From: JAZBPO01 sp963691775
Lineage (GTDB): Bacteria > Pseudomonadota > Gammaproteobacteria > Pseudomonadales > Azotimanducaceae
Direction: 5' to 3'
NCBI GenBank assembly: GCA_963691775.1
Contig: OY829369.1
Coordinates: 1,302,001 to 1,366,000, forward strand
DNA: 64,000 nucleotides
The position numbers and the translations under genes were made by a program. Of the stretch, positions 50,778 through 58,206 are shown one piece after another; within the stretch, counting starts at the first letter, position 1, and each line of letters opens with the position of its first letter. Below the pieces are notes generated by a model that was not told the DNA's origin, made no database searches, and saw only the letters and a program-made list of their open reading frames with translations.

Positions 50778-51764
50778 TCAGTCCCGAAACGTGAGGCGCG
50801 CAAGCCCGATGCCCGACTCGCCCGCCACGGCGTAGAGCAACCAGCACCCGTCGTCCTCCACGAACACGGCAGGATCACGCAATTGATTCACGCGCCCTGG
50901 GGCAACGCTGCGCAGCGAGGGCGCGTTCGGTTGATCGGCGCCCTCCCACACCCGCTCCGGTGCAAGCACGTCGCTCGGCGCGGAGGCCGTCCACTCGGCA
51001 AAGGGTGCGCGCGTATCGATGGCGGCAACGCGAATCCGCTCCGGCGCATCGCCCACGTCTGTGAAGAACACGTAGAGCAGGTCTCCGCGCAGACACAGCG
51101 CGGCATGACGCTGCATGGGGCCAAAGAGCTGCGGGCCCGGCACGAACCCCGAGAGCGGATCATCAGACCGATAGAAGCGTCCGGGCATTGCCATCGCGAT
51201 GTAGGCCGCACCGATCTGCACGACGCGGAAGTAGCTCGGCCCGTGCACCTCGGGCAGGGCGTTGAAGGCGAGACCATCCGCCGACAACGCAACCCGCGTC
51301 ACCTGCTCACCGAAGCGCTCGAGGCCGTGGAAGTACATGCGGATGCGCCGCTGATCGTTGTCCACGTGGACATCGGGCGAAGCGATGTGCGGAATCGTCA
51401 TGTCCAGCACGGGATCGTGGGGAAAGCGCATGCCCCCGGACGCCAGTCGTGCGCGTACGGCCTCGGCATCTGCCTCCGTGTACGCCGGCGCTTCGGTCGG
51501 AAACCCCGAGTCCGCGAGGTGCAGCGTACCCGGCGCATGCACGCGCCAGGGCCCGGTGAGGGCGTCTGCGTAGGCAAGGCGGATGTAGGCACCCTTGTGA
51601 TCGGCGAAGTAGAGGTAGTAGCGGCCGAGCGGCGCCTGCACCCAGTCAGGGACGCGGATCAGCGACGGTCCCTGGATGTTCTCGCCGATGCTCGGGTGCA
51701 GTCCGGGATGCACGATCGCCTCGTCGAGCACGCGCCTGGCCGTCACGCGGGGCGTTTCTGTCAT
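50778..51764 (-). CDS. GH43-like five-bladed beta-propeller glycoside hydrolase
   Basis: The 328-residue protein shows blade-like repeats of five-bladed propeller glycosidases: NIQGPSLIRVPDWVQAPLGR with YYLYFADHKGAYIRLAYADA, IASPDVHVDNDQRRIRMYFH, GAAYIAMAMPGRFYRSDDPL, LLYVFFTDVGDAPERIRVAA and VNQLRDPAVFVEDDGCWLLY. The Asp/Glu triad of GH43 cannot be assigned with certainty. No signal peptide is seen. AAGGAAGG precedes the ATG. It follows the sulfatase gene by 18 bases on the same strand, a pairing that suggests breakdown of a sulfated glycan. Confidence 0.75.
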   Translation of the reverse strand: MTETPRVTARRVLDEAIVHPGLHPSIGENIQGPSLIRVPDWVQAPLGRYYLYFADHKGAYIRLAYADALTGPWRVHAPGTLHLADSGFPTEAPAYTEADAEAVRARLASGGMRFPHDPVLDMTIPHIASPDVHVDNDQRRIRMYFHGLERFGEQVTRVALSADGLAFNALPEVHGPSYFRVVQIGAAYIAMAMPGRFYRSDDPLSGFVPGPQLFGPMQRHAALCLRGDLLYVFFTDVGDAPERIRVAAIDTRAPFAEWTASAPSDVLAPERVWEGADQPNAPSLRSVAPGRVNQLRDPAVFVEDDGCWLLYAVAGESGIGLARLTFRD

Positions 51765-51782
51765 GGCGCCTTCCTTGCCGCT

Positions 51783-53381
51783 TCAGATCGCAAAGTCACG
51801 ACACTCGCCTTCCGAGCAGTCGGTGTAGTCCATGACCCGAGGCCATCCCGCTGGCGGCAATTCCGCCTCCCAGGCGTCGAGCGCCCGGAGCAGGCGCTGA
51901 ACGACCGCAGGACGCTGCGTCGCCAGATCGCGTTGCTCACCCGGGTCTGAAGCAAGCTCGTAAAGGCGCGTGCTCGCGGCATCGCGGCGATCCTGCAGGA
52001 GCTTCCAGTCGCCGTCGCGGATCGCCCGGCTGTGATCGGTCCGCCAGTAGAGCCGACGCCGCTCGGGGGCACTCGAGCGCAGATCGAACCCGTCGAGCGC
52101 GCGTGCCGCCGGCAGGCCGAGCTGCGCCAGCACGGTCGGCACGAGATCGAGGTGCGAGACCGCCGGCGCATGCACCTCACCCTCCGGCCACTGCGGCCCG
52201 GCGATCAGGAGCGGCACGGCGACGCCGCCTTCGAACTGCGTGAACTTGCCAGCGCGGAGCGGGCCGTTGTCGGTGCCTCCCGTGTAGTGCGCGCCGCCGT
52301 TGTCACTGGTGAGGACGACCAGCGTGCGCTCGGTGAGGCCGCGCGCCGCCAGCGTCGCTTCGATGCGGCCGACCGCGTAATCCAGGCGCCGGATCATGGC
52401 GAGATAGGTGCGCTCGACGTGCCCGAACGCCGGGTCGATCGCGTCGTAATCCTCGCGTCGCGCCTGGAAAGGCGTGTGGGGCGCGCTGTAGGGGAGGTAG
52501 GCAAAGAAGGGCTCTCCTGCATCCGCCCGCGCCTCGATGAACGCCAGGGCTTCATCGGTGATCGCGTCGGTCAGATAGCGCGCCTCCACGACGGGCACGC
52601 CGTCGCGCGTGATCGCGGAAGGACCACGGCGCCCCTGATCCCAGATGTGCGCCTCCCAGAACAGCTCATGGCGGTGCTCGACAACGTCCGGCGCGTCCTC
52701 CGGCGCATACAGCGTGAAGGCTTCATCAAAGCCGTACTGCTGCTGGAATCCGAATCGGCCGGGGTGGTTGTCATCGCCATAGCCAAGATGCCACTTGCCG
52801 AAGAGGCCGGTCTTCCAGCCAGCCGCCGCCAGCGTGTCAGCAAGCGTCACCTCGCTCGGCGGCAATCCCTGCCGAGCGATGTCAGCCGCGCCCGGGTAGG
52901 CGTCCGAGCGCAGAGGCGTCATCGCATCGGTGTCGATCAGATAGCGAAAGCCGAGGTACTCGAGGCGATTGCGCGGATAGCGCTGCATGGGCTGGCTGTC
53001 GAAGCCGAAGCGCTGCGCGTAGCGGCCAGTGAGCAGGCTCGCGCGCGCGGGGCTGCAGACGGGATCGGCCGAGGAAGCATCAAGAAAGCGGACACCGCGC
53101 GCGGCGAGCGCGTCGATGTTCGGAGTGTGCGCCGGCGTGTGTCCGTAGGCGCCGACATCGTGCCGCGAAAGATCGTCGGCGACGATCAGTATCACGTTGA
53201 GCCGGCCACGAGACGCCGATGCAGTGTCTGCCACCCGGGTGAGGTGGGCCTCACGCACCGCGAGTGCTTCGGCCGACGATTCGACCGCCCAGCGCGAGTC
53301 CTCCGGGAAAGGCGAGAGCAGGAACACCAGGCCGACCGCGACGATCACGCCCGACATGGCACCCGGCCGCGCGACGATCAT
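51783..53381 (-). CDS. Type I sulfatase (formylglycine-dependent arylsulfatase family)
   Basis: The 532-residue sulfatase has an N-terminal membrane or signal segment (SGVIVAVGLVFLLSPFP), metal motif LIVADDLSRHD (Asp69, Asp70), and the sulfatase signature SSADPVCSPARASLLTGRYA with Cys109 in CxPxR, which the FGE enzyme turns into formylglycine. Further motifs are TGLFGKWHLG, LPYSAPHTPFQ and LTSDNGGAHY with metal Asp/Asn. It is exported and removes sulfate esters from a carbohydrate or aromatic. The C-terminus ends with a Cys-containing CSEGECRDFAI tail. It is first in an operon with the GH43-like gene. Confidence 0.94.
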   Translation of the reverse strand: MIVARPGAMSGVIVAVGLVFLLSPFPEDSRWAVESSAEALAVREAHLTRVADTASASRGRLNVILIVADDLSRHDVGAYGHTPAHTPNIDALAARGVRFLDASSADPVCSPARASLLTGRYAQRFGFDSQPMQRYPRNRLEYLGFRYLIDTDAMTPLRSDAYPGAADIARQGLPPSEVTLADTLAAAGWKTGLFGKWHLGYGDDNHPGRFGFQQQYGFDEAFTLYAPEDAPDVVEHRHELFWEAHIWDQGRRGPSAITRDGVPVVEARYLTDAITDEALAFIEARADAGEPFFAYLPYSAPHTPFQARREDYDAIDPAFGHVERTYLAMIRRLDYAVGRIEATLAARGLTERTLVVLTSDNGGAHYTGGTDNGPLRAGKFTQFEGGVAVPLLIAGPQWPEGEVHAPAVSHLDLVPTVLAQLGLPAARALDGFDLRSSAPERRRLYWRTDHSRAIRDGDWKLLQDRRDAASTRLYELASDPGEQRDLATQRPAVVQRLLRALDAWEAELPPAGWPRVMDYTDCSEGECRDFAI

Positions 53382-53446
53382 GCGACGCGCGCTCCGCGGG
53401 CAATCGGCATACTCGGGAATCCGATCCGAGCTTCGGTCGTACCCTC

Positions 53447-54406
53447 ATGCGACACGGCTCTCGCGCCCTCCCCCTGCTGCTCCTCGCGCTCGCGTGTACG
53501 TTCGCGCGCGCAGACCACCCCGCGGAAGACGGCTTCGTCGACGCCGACGGCGTGCGCCTGAACTGGCACGGCTACGGCGAAGGTCCGCCGCTGCTCGTGC
53601 TCAACGGCGGCCCGGGCGTGTCGAGCACGCACTTCGCCATGCCCGCACGCTCCCTTGCCGACGAGGCCGGTCCGCGCCGCGTCATCCTCTTCGATCAACG
53701 TGGCATGGGTCGATCCGAGCTCTACGACGTGTCGGCGCGCACCATCTTCCTCGAGGCCATGGTCGCGGACATCGAAGCGCTAAGAAAGGCGCTCGGCTAC
53801 GCAAGGTGGCCGGTCGTGGGGCATTCCTGGGGCGGCATGTACGCGGTGCTTTATGCACCGAGGCATCCCTGGCAGGTGAAAGCGCTCGTGCTCTCCGCGT
53901 CCGGTGGCGCGACCATGGAATGATCGCGGACCGTGGGCGCGAACATTCGCCACCGCCTTGGCCCGCCTTGGCCCGCGGTGGCACGCGAGCTACGAGTACT
54001 GGATCGATCCCGCGAACGCCGCCGCCGACCCCGATCGCGCGAATCGCGCCCGCATCGAGGCGATGGCGCCGACCTACGTTTTCGATCCGGCGAACATCCC
54101 GTTCGTGGTGGGGGCGCTCACCCGCCCCGGCGCGAACTTTCCCGAGGTCCGCATGCTCATCTACCAGTACCTGCGTCGAACCGGGTAAGACCTGCGCGAT
54201 GCCCTTGCCGAATTGGAGACACCGGAGCTGATCCTCTCTGGCCGCCAGGACTTCCTCGGTCAGCGCGTGCCGCTCTCCCTGGAGGCCGCGATCCCTAACG
54301 CATCGGTTGTCTGGCTGGAGCAGTGCGGCCGCTATCCGACGCTCGATTCGCCCATGCCTGCTTCTCGGCGATCGACGGCTTTCTGGAGGGCCGTGACCGC
54401 GGCTGA
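53447..54406 (+). pseudogene. Decayed proline iminopeptidase-like alpha/beta hydrolase
   Basis: A signal-peptide start (MRHGSRALPLLLLALACTFA) leads to an S33-type hydrolase: LNGGPGVSSTHF, DQRGMGRSE and the nucleophile GHSWGGMYAVLY, up to LVLSASGGATME. Then a TGA stops the frame at 53921-53923; the homology goes on in the same frame (RTVGANIRHRLGP), switches frame near 53965 (YEYWIDPANAAADPD, PANIPFVVGALTRPGANFPE), meets a TAA at 54186-54188 (GxDLRDALAELETPELILSG), and shifts again before FSAIDGFLEGR to a TGA at 54404-54406. The expected catalytic His in CGHYP is CGRYP here. At least two nonsense changes, two frameshifts and a lost His show that it is dead. Confidence 0.88.
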
Positions 54407-54409
54407 GGC

Positions 54410-55597
54410 TCAGGGTGCCTGGTCGAGCGCAAGCGCGGATGCGACCGAAGCCCAGGGAACGAACTTGAAGTTCTGGTGGGCGTAGCTGCCGTCTGATGCG
54501 GCGTTGATGCCGTCCTGAACGACGAGCATCCCCGCCTCGAAGCCATGGGGTGCGCGCCCTGCCGTGACTTCGAGGCCGTCGGTGTCGCCCGTCCGGCGCC
54601 CCTCGATCTCGACGACGAAGGTGCCGCGGTAGGCGTGCGGCGGCGCGCGATCAAAGAGGACGTAACTGCTGTTGCCCTGGCTCGACGCAACCAGATAGCC
54701 CGCTTCGTCACTGTCTCTCGGCGCGTAGATCGCCAGGCCTTCGACGTCGGCGAACAGATGCGCGTCCGGCGGCGATTTGGGGCCGAGTTCGAGCCCCGTG
54801 CGGGCGATGAGGGTGCCATCCTGCGCGCCATCGACCGCCGCGTCGAAGCGCCAGATACCGACTTCCTCCTCGCCGACATAGAACTGCCCCGTGGCGTCGT
54901 CGGCCACGCACCCTTCCGGCTGGCTGCTCACCCGCAGAATGCGCAGGAACATCCCCAACACTCCACCGGCGCCATCGTCTCCGATGGCCCAGTGTTCGAT
55001 CGCGCCGGATTTGTCGGTCACGAACGCTTCAAGACTACCGGCATCCGGCCGGTACAAACAGAACCCGTAGGACTCTTCCTCCGGCCGGGTCGGGATCTCG
55101 CCATGATGAGTAAGTGCACCGGTCTCAGGATTGAGCGACAGGACGTCGAAGTGTCCCGCCTTGTCGCTCGCCGCAACGATCACCCGCAGCGCACCCGCCA
55201 GTTCGATGCCATCGCGCAGGTCGACGTTGTTCACCCGACCGATGGCCGCATGATCGACACGCGCACCGTCGAGTGTGTACACGTCGATCCCGCGCACCTT
55301 GTTCGATCCGACCACGAACCCGTGCCCGGGCTGCTGCGGATCGAGCCAGATCGCCGGGTCATCCGCCGCGTCGCAGGGATCGTCGACGGGATCGGTCTGC
55401 ACCGTGGCTTGTACGACAAAGAAGGCGCCCGGCAACGCACCCACCTCGTCGCGTCCGTAGAAGGTCCGTTCGACGCCGCAGCGGAGCCAGCCCCCCGCTG
55501 CGGTCGGCATCTGCATGAGCAGCACTGTGCCCGCGCCCAGTGCGAGCAGCACGAGCATCCCCAGGACCACCCCACGCAACAACGCGCCACTGCTCAT
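54410..55597 (-). CDS. Beta-propeller phytase
   Basis: The 395-residue enzyme has an N-terminal anchor (LLRGVVLGMLVLLALGAGTV) and a six-bladed propeller of the BPP/3-phytase family: DDPAIWLDPQQPGHGFVVGS, DVYTLDGARVDH, GRVNNVDLRDGIEL, AASDKAG, EEESYGFCLYRPDAG, SQPEGCVADDATGQFYVGEE, FADVEGLAIYAP and LVASSQGNSSYVLFDR, which carry the calcium and phosphate ligands of this family. It releases phosphate from inositol hexakisphosphate outside the cytoplasm. It is the last gene of the receptor-phosphatase operon, 13 bases after the PHP gene, and is convergent with the pseudogene, only three bases away. Confidence 0.92.
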   Translation of the reverse strand: MSSGALLRGVVLGMLVLLALGAGTVLLMQMPTAAGGWLRCGVERTFYGRDEVGALPGAFFVVQATVQTDPVDDPCDAADDPAIWLDPQQPGHGFVVGSNKVRGIDVYTLDGARVDHAAIGRVNNVDLRDGIELAGALRVIVAASDKAGHFDVLSLNPETGALTHHGEIPTRPEEESYGFCLYRPDAGSLEAFVTDKSGAIEHWAIGDDGAGGVLGMFLRILRVSSQPEGCVADDATGQFYVGEEEVGIWRFDAAVDGAQDGTLIARTGLELGPKSPPDAHLFADVEGLAIYAPRDSDEAGYLVASSQGNSSYVLFDRAPPHAYRGTFVVEIEGRRTGDTDGLEVTAGRAPHGFEAGMLVVQDGINAASDGSYAHQNFKFVPWASVASALALDQAP

Positions 55598-55610
55598 TTG
55601 CGCAACCCGC

Positions 55611-57092
55611 TCATCGCCGAGACACATCCATGAACATCGGATTGCTGTAGAACCAGAGATCGGCCCAGGGATCCTCGATCGGAGGATCCGGCTCCGGCTC
55701 GAGCTGCACCGTGTTGGTCCCGCGCAGACGCACGTAGGTGGGTGCGTCGACCTCGAACTCGTGGCGAATCTCCACCACTTCTCCCACGCGTTCCCACTCG
55801 GAGGCATCGATGCGTGCGAGGACGCGCGTTCCAGCGTTGGCGTCGAGATCGTCACCGACCTCGGCCCCCCCGATCGGCCCAGCAATGACGTCCACCCGCG
55901 CCAGGCTCGGCGTCTGTCCCCGTGCATTCGGCGCATCCGGGTCCGTGATCCGTGCGACAAGGCGCACACGGCCCGGGCCTTCCAATGCAAGGGTCTCGCC
56001 GAGCGCATCGATCGACGTGTCGCCCGAGCTGAGTTCGACCTCGAGAGCGGAAACCAGATCGCCCGTGCTGACGAACACTCGACCGCGGCGCAACCCATCC
56101 ATGATCCCGTCGTGATGCTTGCGTGCGAGCACCCATGTCTTCGAGTACTCCCCAGGCCAGTAGTCGATCCCGCCCTCGGAGAAGTGCACGTGTGAATCCG
56201 AGTTCGCGGTAATCCACCAACGCCGTCCCTGGCCGAGCATGGCGTCCCACACACCGCCGACGATGGCCGTCATCTGGTCGAAGCCGCCCATCGTCGGTGA
56301 GCTACCGAGCGGGGCCTCGCCCCCGTAGCCACCGCGCGGCCGTGAAATATCGAGGCGCTCGAAGAATTTCGCTGCGCGCCGCGGCGTCGGGCCCGGGCGG
56401 AATTCGTAGAAGCCCTGATGACCGGGTGCCCCGGCCATGCCGATCGCTACCTCAGGGGCTGTGTCGTTCCACGCGCGAAGTTCCGCCGGCGTCGTACGAC
56501 CGAACTGGCCGACACCGCGTGCCGACCGCGACGGGTGATTCGCAATGATGAGCGGCTTCTCGGGCAGGGCGTCCATGGCACGAAGCGCTTCGATCATCCT
56601 TTCCTCGGTGTCCCAGGACGGATCTGCGGGCCAGGGCTCGCGCTTGGCGAAGTTCGACTCGATCAGGAACAGCTCCTCTCGCTCGCGTTCGGAGTGGGCA
56701 ATGATCAGCGTCGAGTGATCCGCAGCTGGCGTGTCGAATTCCATCCCGTAGAACTGCACCACCTCAGGTACGGCGATACGTGATTCGAGCAGTTCCGGGT
56801 ATGCGAAGTCGCGATTGAGCCGCGAGTGATTGGGGCCGCCGTGGTCGGTCGTGACCATCCACTCGAGCCCGAAGCGCCGCGCCATGGTCGCGTTCGTCGT
56901 GGTGGGATAGATCGCATCACCACCGAGCTGCGGCGCAGGCGGATTCTGCGACATGTCCCAGCCGACGCTATTGCGACTGTGGATGTGGTGGTCGCCGGCG
57001 AGCCAGCGCCGGGCGTCGTCGCGCGCGCCCTGCGCCGCACACGCAACGCAGCAGAGGAGGACGCACGCACAGCGGCGCACGTCAGCCCTCAA
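55611..57092 (-). CDS. Exported PHP-domain phosphoesterase
   Basis: The 493-residue protein has a signal peptide (ADVRRCACVLLCCVACAAQG) and a PHP-type metal site: AGDHHIHSRNS with the HxH pair, MVTTDHGGPNHS, FDTPAADHSTLIIAHSE, LIIANHPSRS and TANSDSHVHFSEGG, all giving His/Asp ligands. The C-terminal about 150 residues are beta-rich (VSALEVELSSGDTSI and on). It would hydrolyse phosphoesters in the periplasm. The start overlaps the stop of the tyrosine-phosphatase-like gene by eleven bases; the phytase follows by 13. In this context it may work on products of phytate breakdown. Confidence 0.85.
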   Translation of the reverse strand: MRADVRRCACVLLCCVACAAQGARDDARRWLAGDHHIHSRNSVGWDMSQNPPAPQLGGDAIYPTTTNATMARRFGLEWMVTTDHGGPNHSRLNRDFAYPELLESRIAVPEVVQFYGMEFDTPAADHSTLIIAHSEREREELFLIESNFAKREPWPADPSWDTEERMIEALRAMDALPEKPLIIANHPSRSARGVGQFGRTTPAELRAWNDTAPEVAIGMAGAPGHQGFYEFRPGPTPRRAAKFFERLDISRPRGGYGGEAPLGSSPTMGGFDQMTAIVGGVWDAMLGQGRRWWITANSDSHVHFSEGGIDYWPGEYSKTWVLARKHHDGIMDGLRRGRVFVSTGDLVSALEVELSSGDTSIDALGETLALEGPGRVRLVARITDPDAPNARGQTPSLARVDVIAGPIGGAEVGDDLDANAGTRVLARIDASEWERVGEVVEIRHEFEVDAPTYVRLRGTNTVQLEPEPDPPIEDPWADLWFYSNPMFMDVSRR

Positions 57093-58206
57093 GCATCAGT
57101 GCACGGATCGCGGCGAGCTCTTCGTCCGAGACGTCCAGTCGCGTCTGGATGAATGCCAGCACGCTGCCGTGCTCGGCCTCCATCGCATCGAGGGCGGCTT
57201 CGATATACGCGGGCTCAGAGGCCAGCAGGGGCATCACTACATCAGGCGGCAATTGGCGCAGGAACGCATAGGGTCCCTCGTCTGCATCTGCTCCGTCCGA
57301 CTGCTCGAGGAAGGCGGCGCCGTAATCGACGATGTCGTCAGACATCGCGTAGTCGGCAACGACTTGTTCACGCGGAACGCCGAGTGCCGTCAGCAGGAGC
57401 GCCGCGGCGACACCCGTCCGATCCTTGCCGGCCGAGCAATTGAACACGAGCGGGACCTCCCCGGCGGCCAGACGATCGAACATGACCGCATAGGCCTCGG
57501 CGTGTTCCGTCGCCGTGTCGTGGTAGGACCGTGTCATCACGGCGCGCGTCGTAGCTGCGGAAAGCTCGCCGCTCGTCAAAAGCGCACGAAAACCGTCCGC
57601 ACTCGACAGCGAGGAATAGTCGCGGGCCCAGTACTCGGGGGCGTCCGGCAGCCAGTCGGTGGGCTCCGCGGCACGTTCCTCGGCCGAGCGGAAGTCGACG
57701 AGCACCTTCGCGTCGAGATCATCGAGATAGGCGTAGTCCGACTCCGTGAGGCCGACCATGGTCCCGGAACGGAATACAGTTCCCCACTTCACGCGCTGCC
57801 CGTCGGCCGTCGTATACCCACCGACGTCACGGAAGTTGCGCCCCCCCTCGAGTGGCAGCACGCGGGCCGCCGCACGAACGATCTCGCCATTTCCGGTCGA
57901 CAGCGCGAAGTAGCGACGACCGGCTGGCGCGGCCTCGTAGCGTCCGGTCGTAAGTTCCGAGGCAATCGGCTGCATTTCTGCGGCCACCGCATCGGGATCT
58001 GCAGACGAGAGCAGATTCACCGGCGCGCCGGGCGGCTCGGTGGTCCACTCGATGATCGCGGGTGCGTCGGTCGACGCGCGGGACACTGACACGTCCACGA
58101 TACGAGCCGATTCGGTCATCGCCGCGACCGGCGCCGATTCGGTTTCCGTCGCCTCGCCGCATCCCACCACCGCGGCGAAAAGCGCCCACAACTTGAGGAC
58201 GCGCAT
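57082..58206 (-). CDS. Tyrosine-phosphatase-like lipoprotein (CX5R family)
   Basis: The 374-residue protein has a lipoprotein signal ending AAVVGC (Cys16), an Ig-like linker domain (about 35-115), and a bacterial Tyr/Ser phosphatase domain: GGRNFRDVGGYTTADGQRVK, GTVFRSGTM, VLVDFRSAEER and the P-loop FNCSAGKDRTG with nucleophile Cys257 and Arg263. The P-loop begins with Asn256 where most members have His. As an exported phosphatase it probably acts on small phosphoesters, possibly inositol phosphates, rather than phosphoproteins. The ATG overlaps the receptor stop in TGATG, and the stop overlaps the PHP gene. Confidence 0.9.
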   Translation of the reverse strand: MRVLKLWALFAAVVGCGEATETESAPVAAMTESARIVDVSVSRASTDAPAIIEWTTEPPGAPVNLLSSADPDAVAAEMQPIASELTTGRYEAAPAGRRYFALSTGNGEIVRAAARVLPLEGGRNFRDVGGYTTADGQRVKWGTVFRSGTMVGLTESDYAYLDDLDAKVLVDFRSAEERAAEPTDWLPDAPEYWARDYSSLSSADGFRALLTSGELSAATTRAVMTRSYHDTATEHAEAYAVMFDRLAAGEVPLVFNCSAGKDRTGVAAALLLTALGVPREQVVADYAMSDDIVDYGAAFLEQSDGADADEGPYAFLRQLPPDVVMPLLASEPAYIEAALDAMEAEHGSVLAFIQTRLDVSDEELAAIRALMLEG

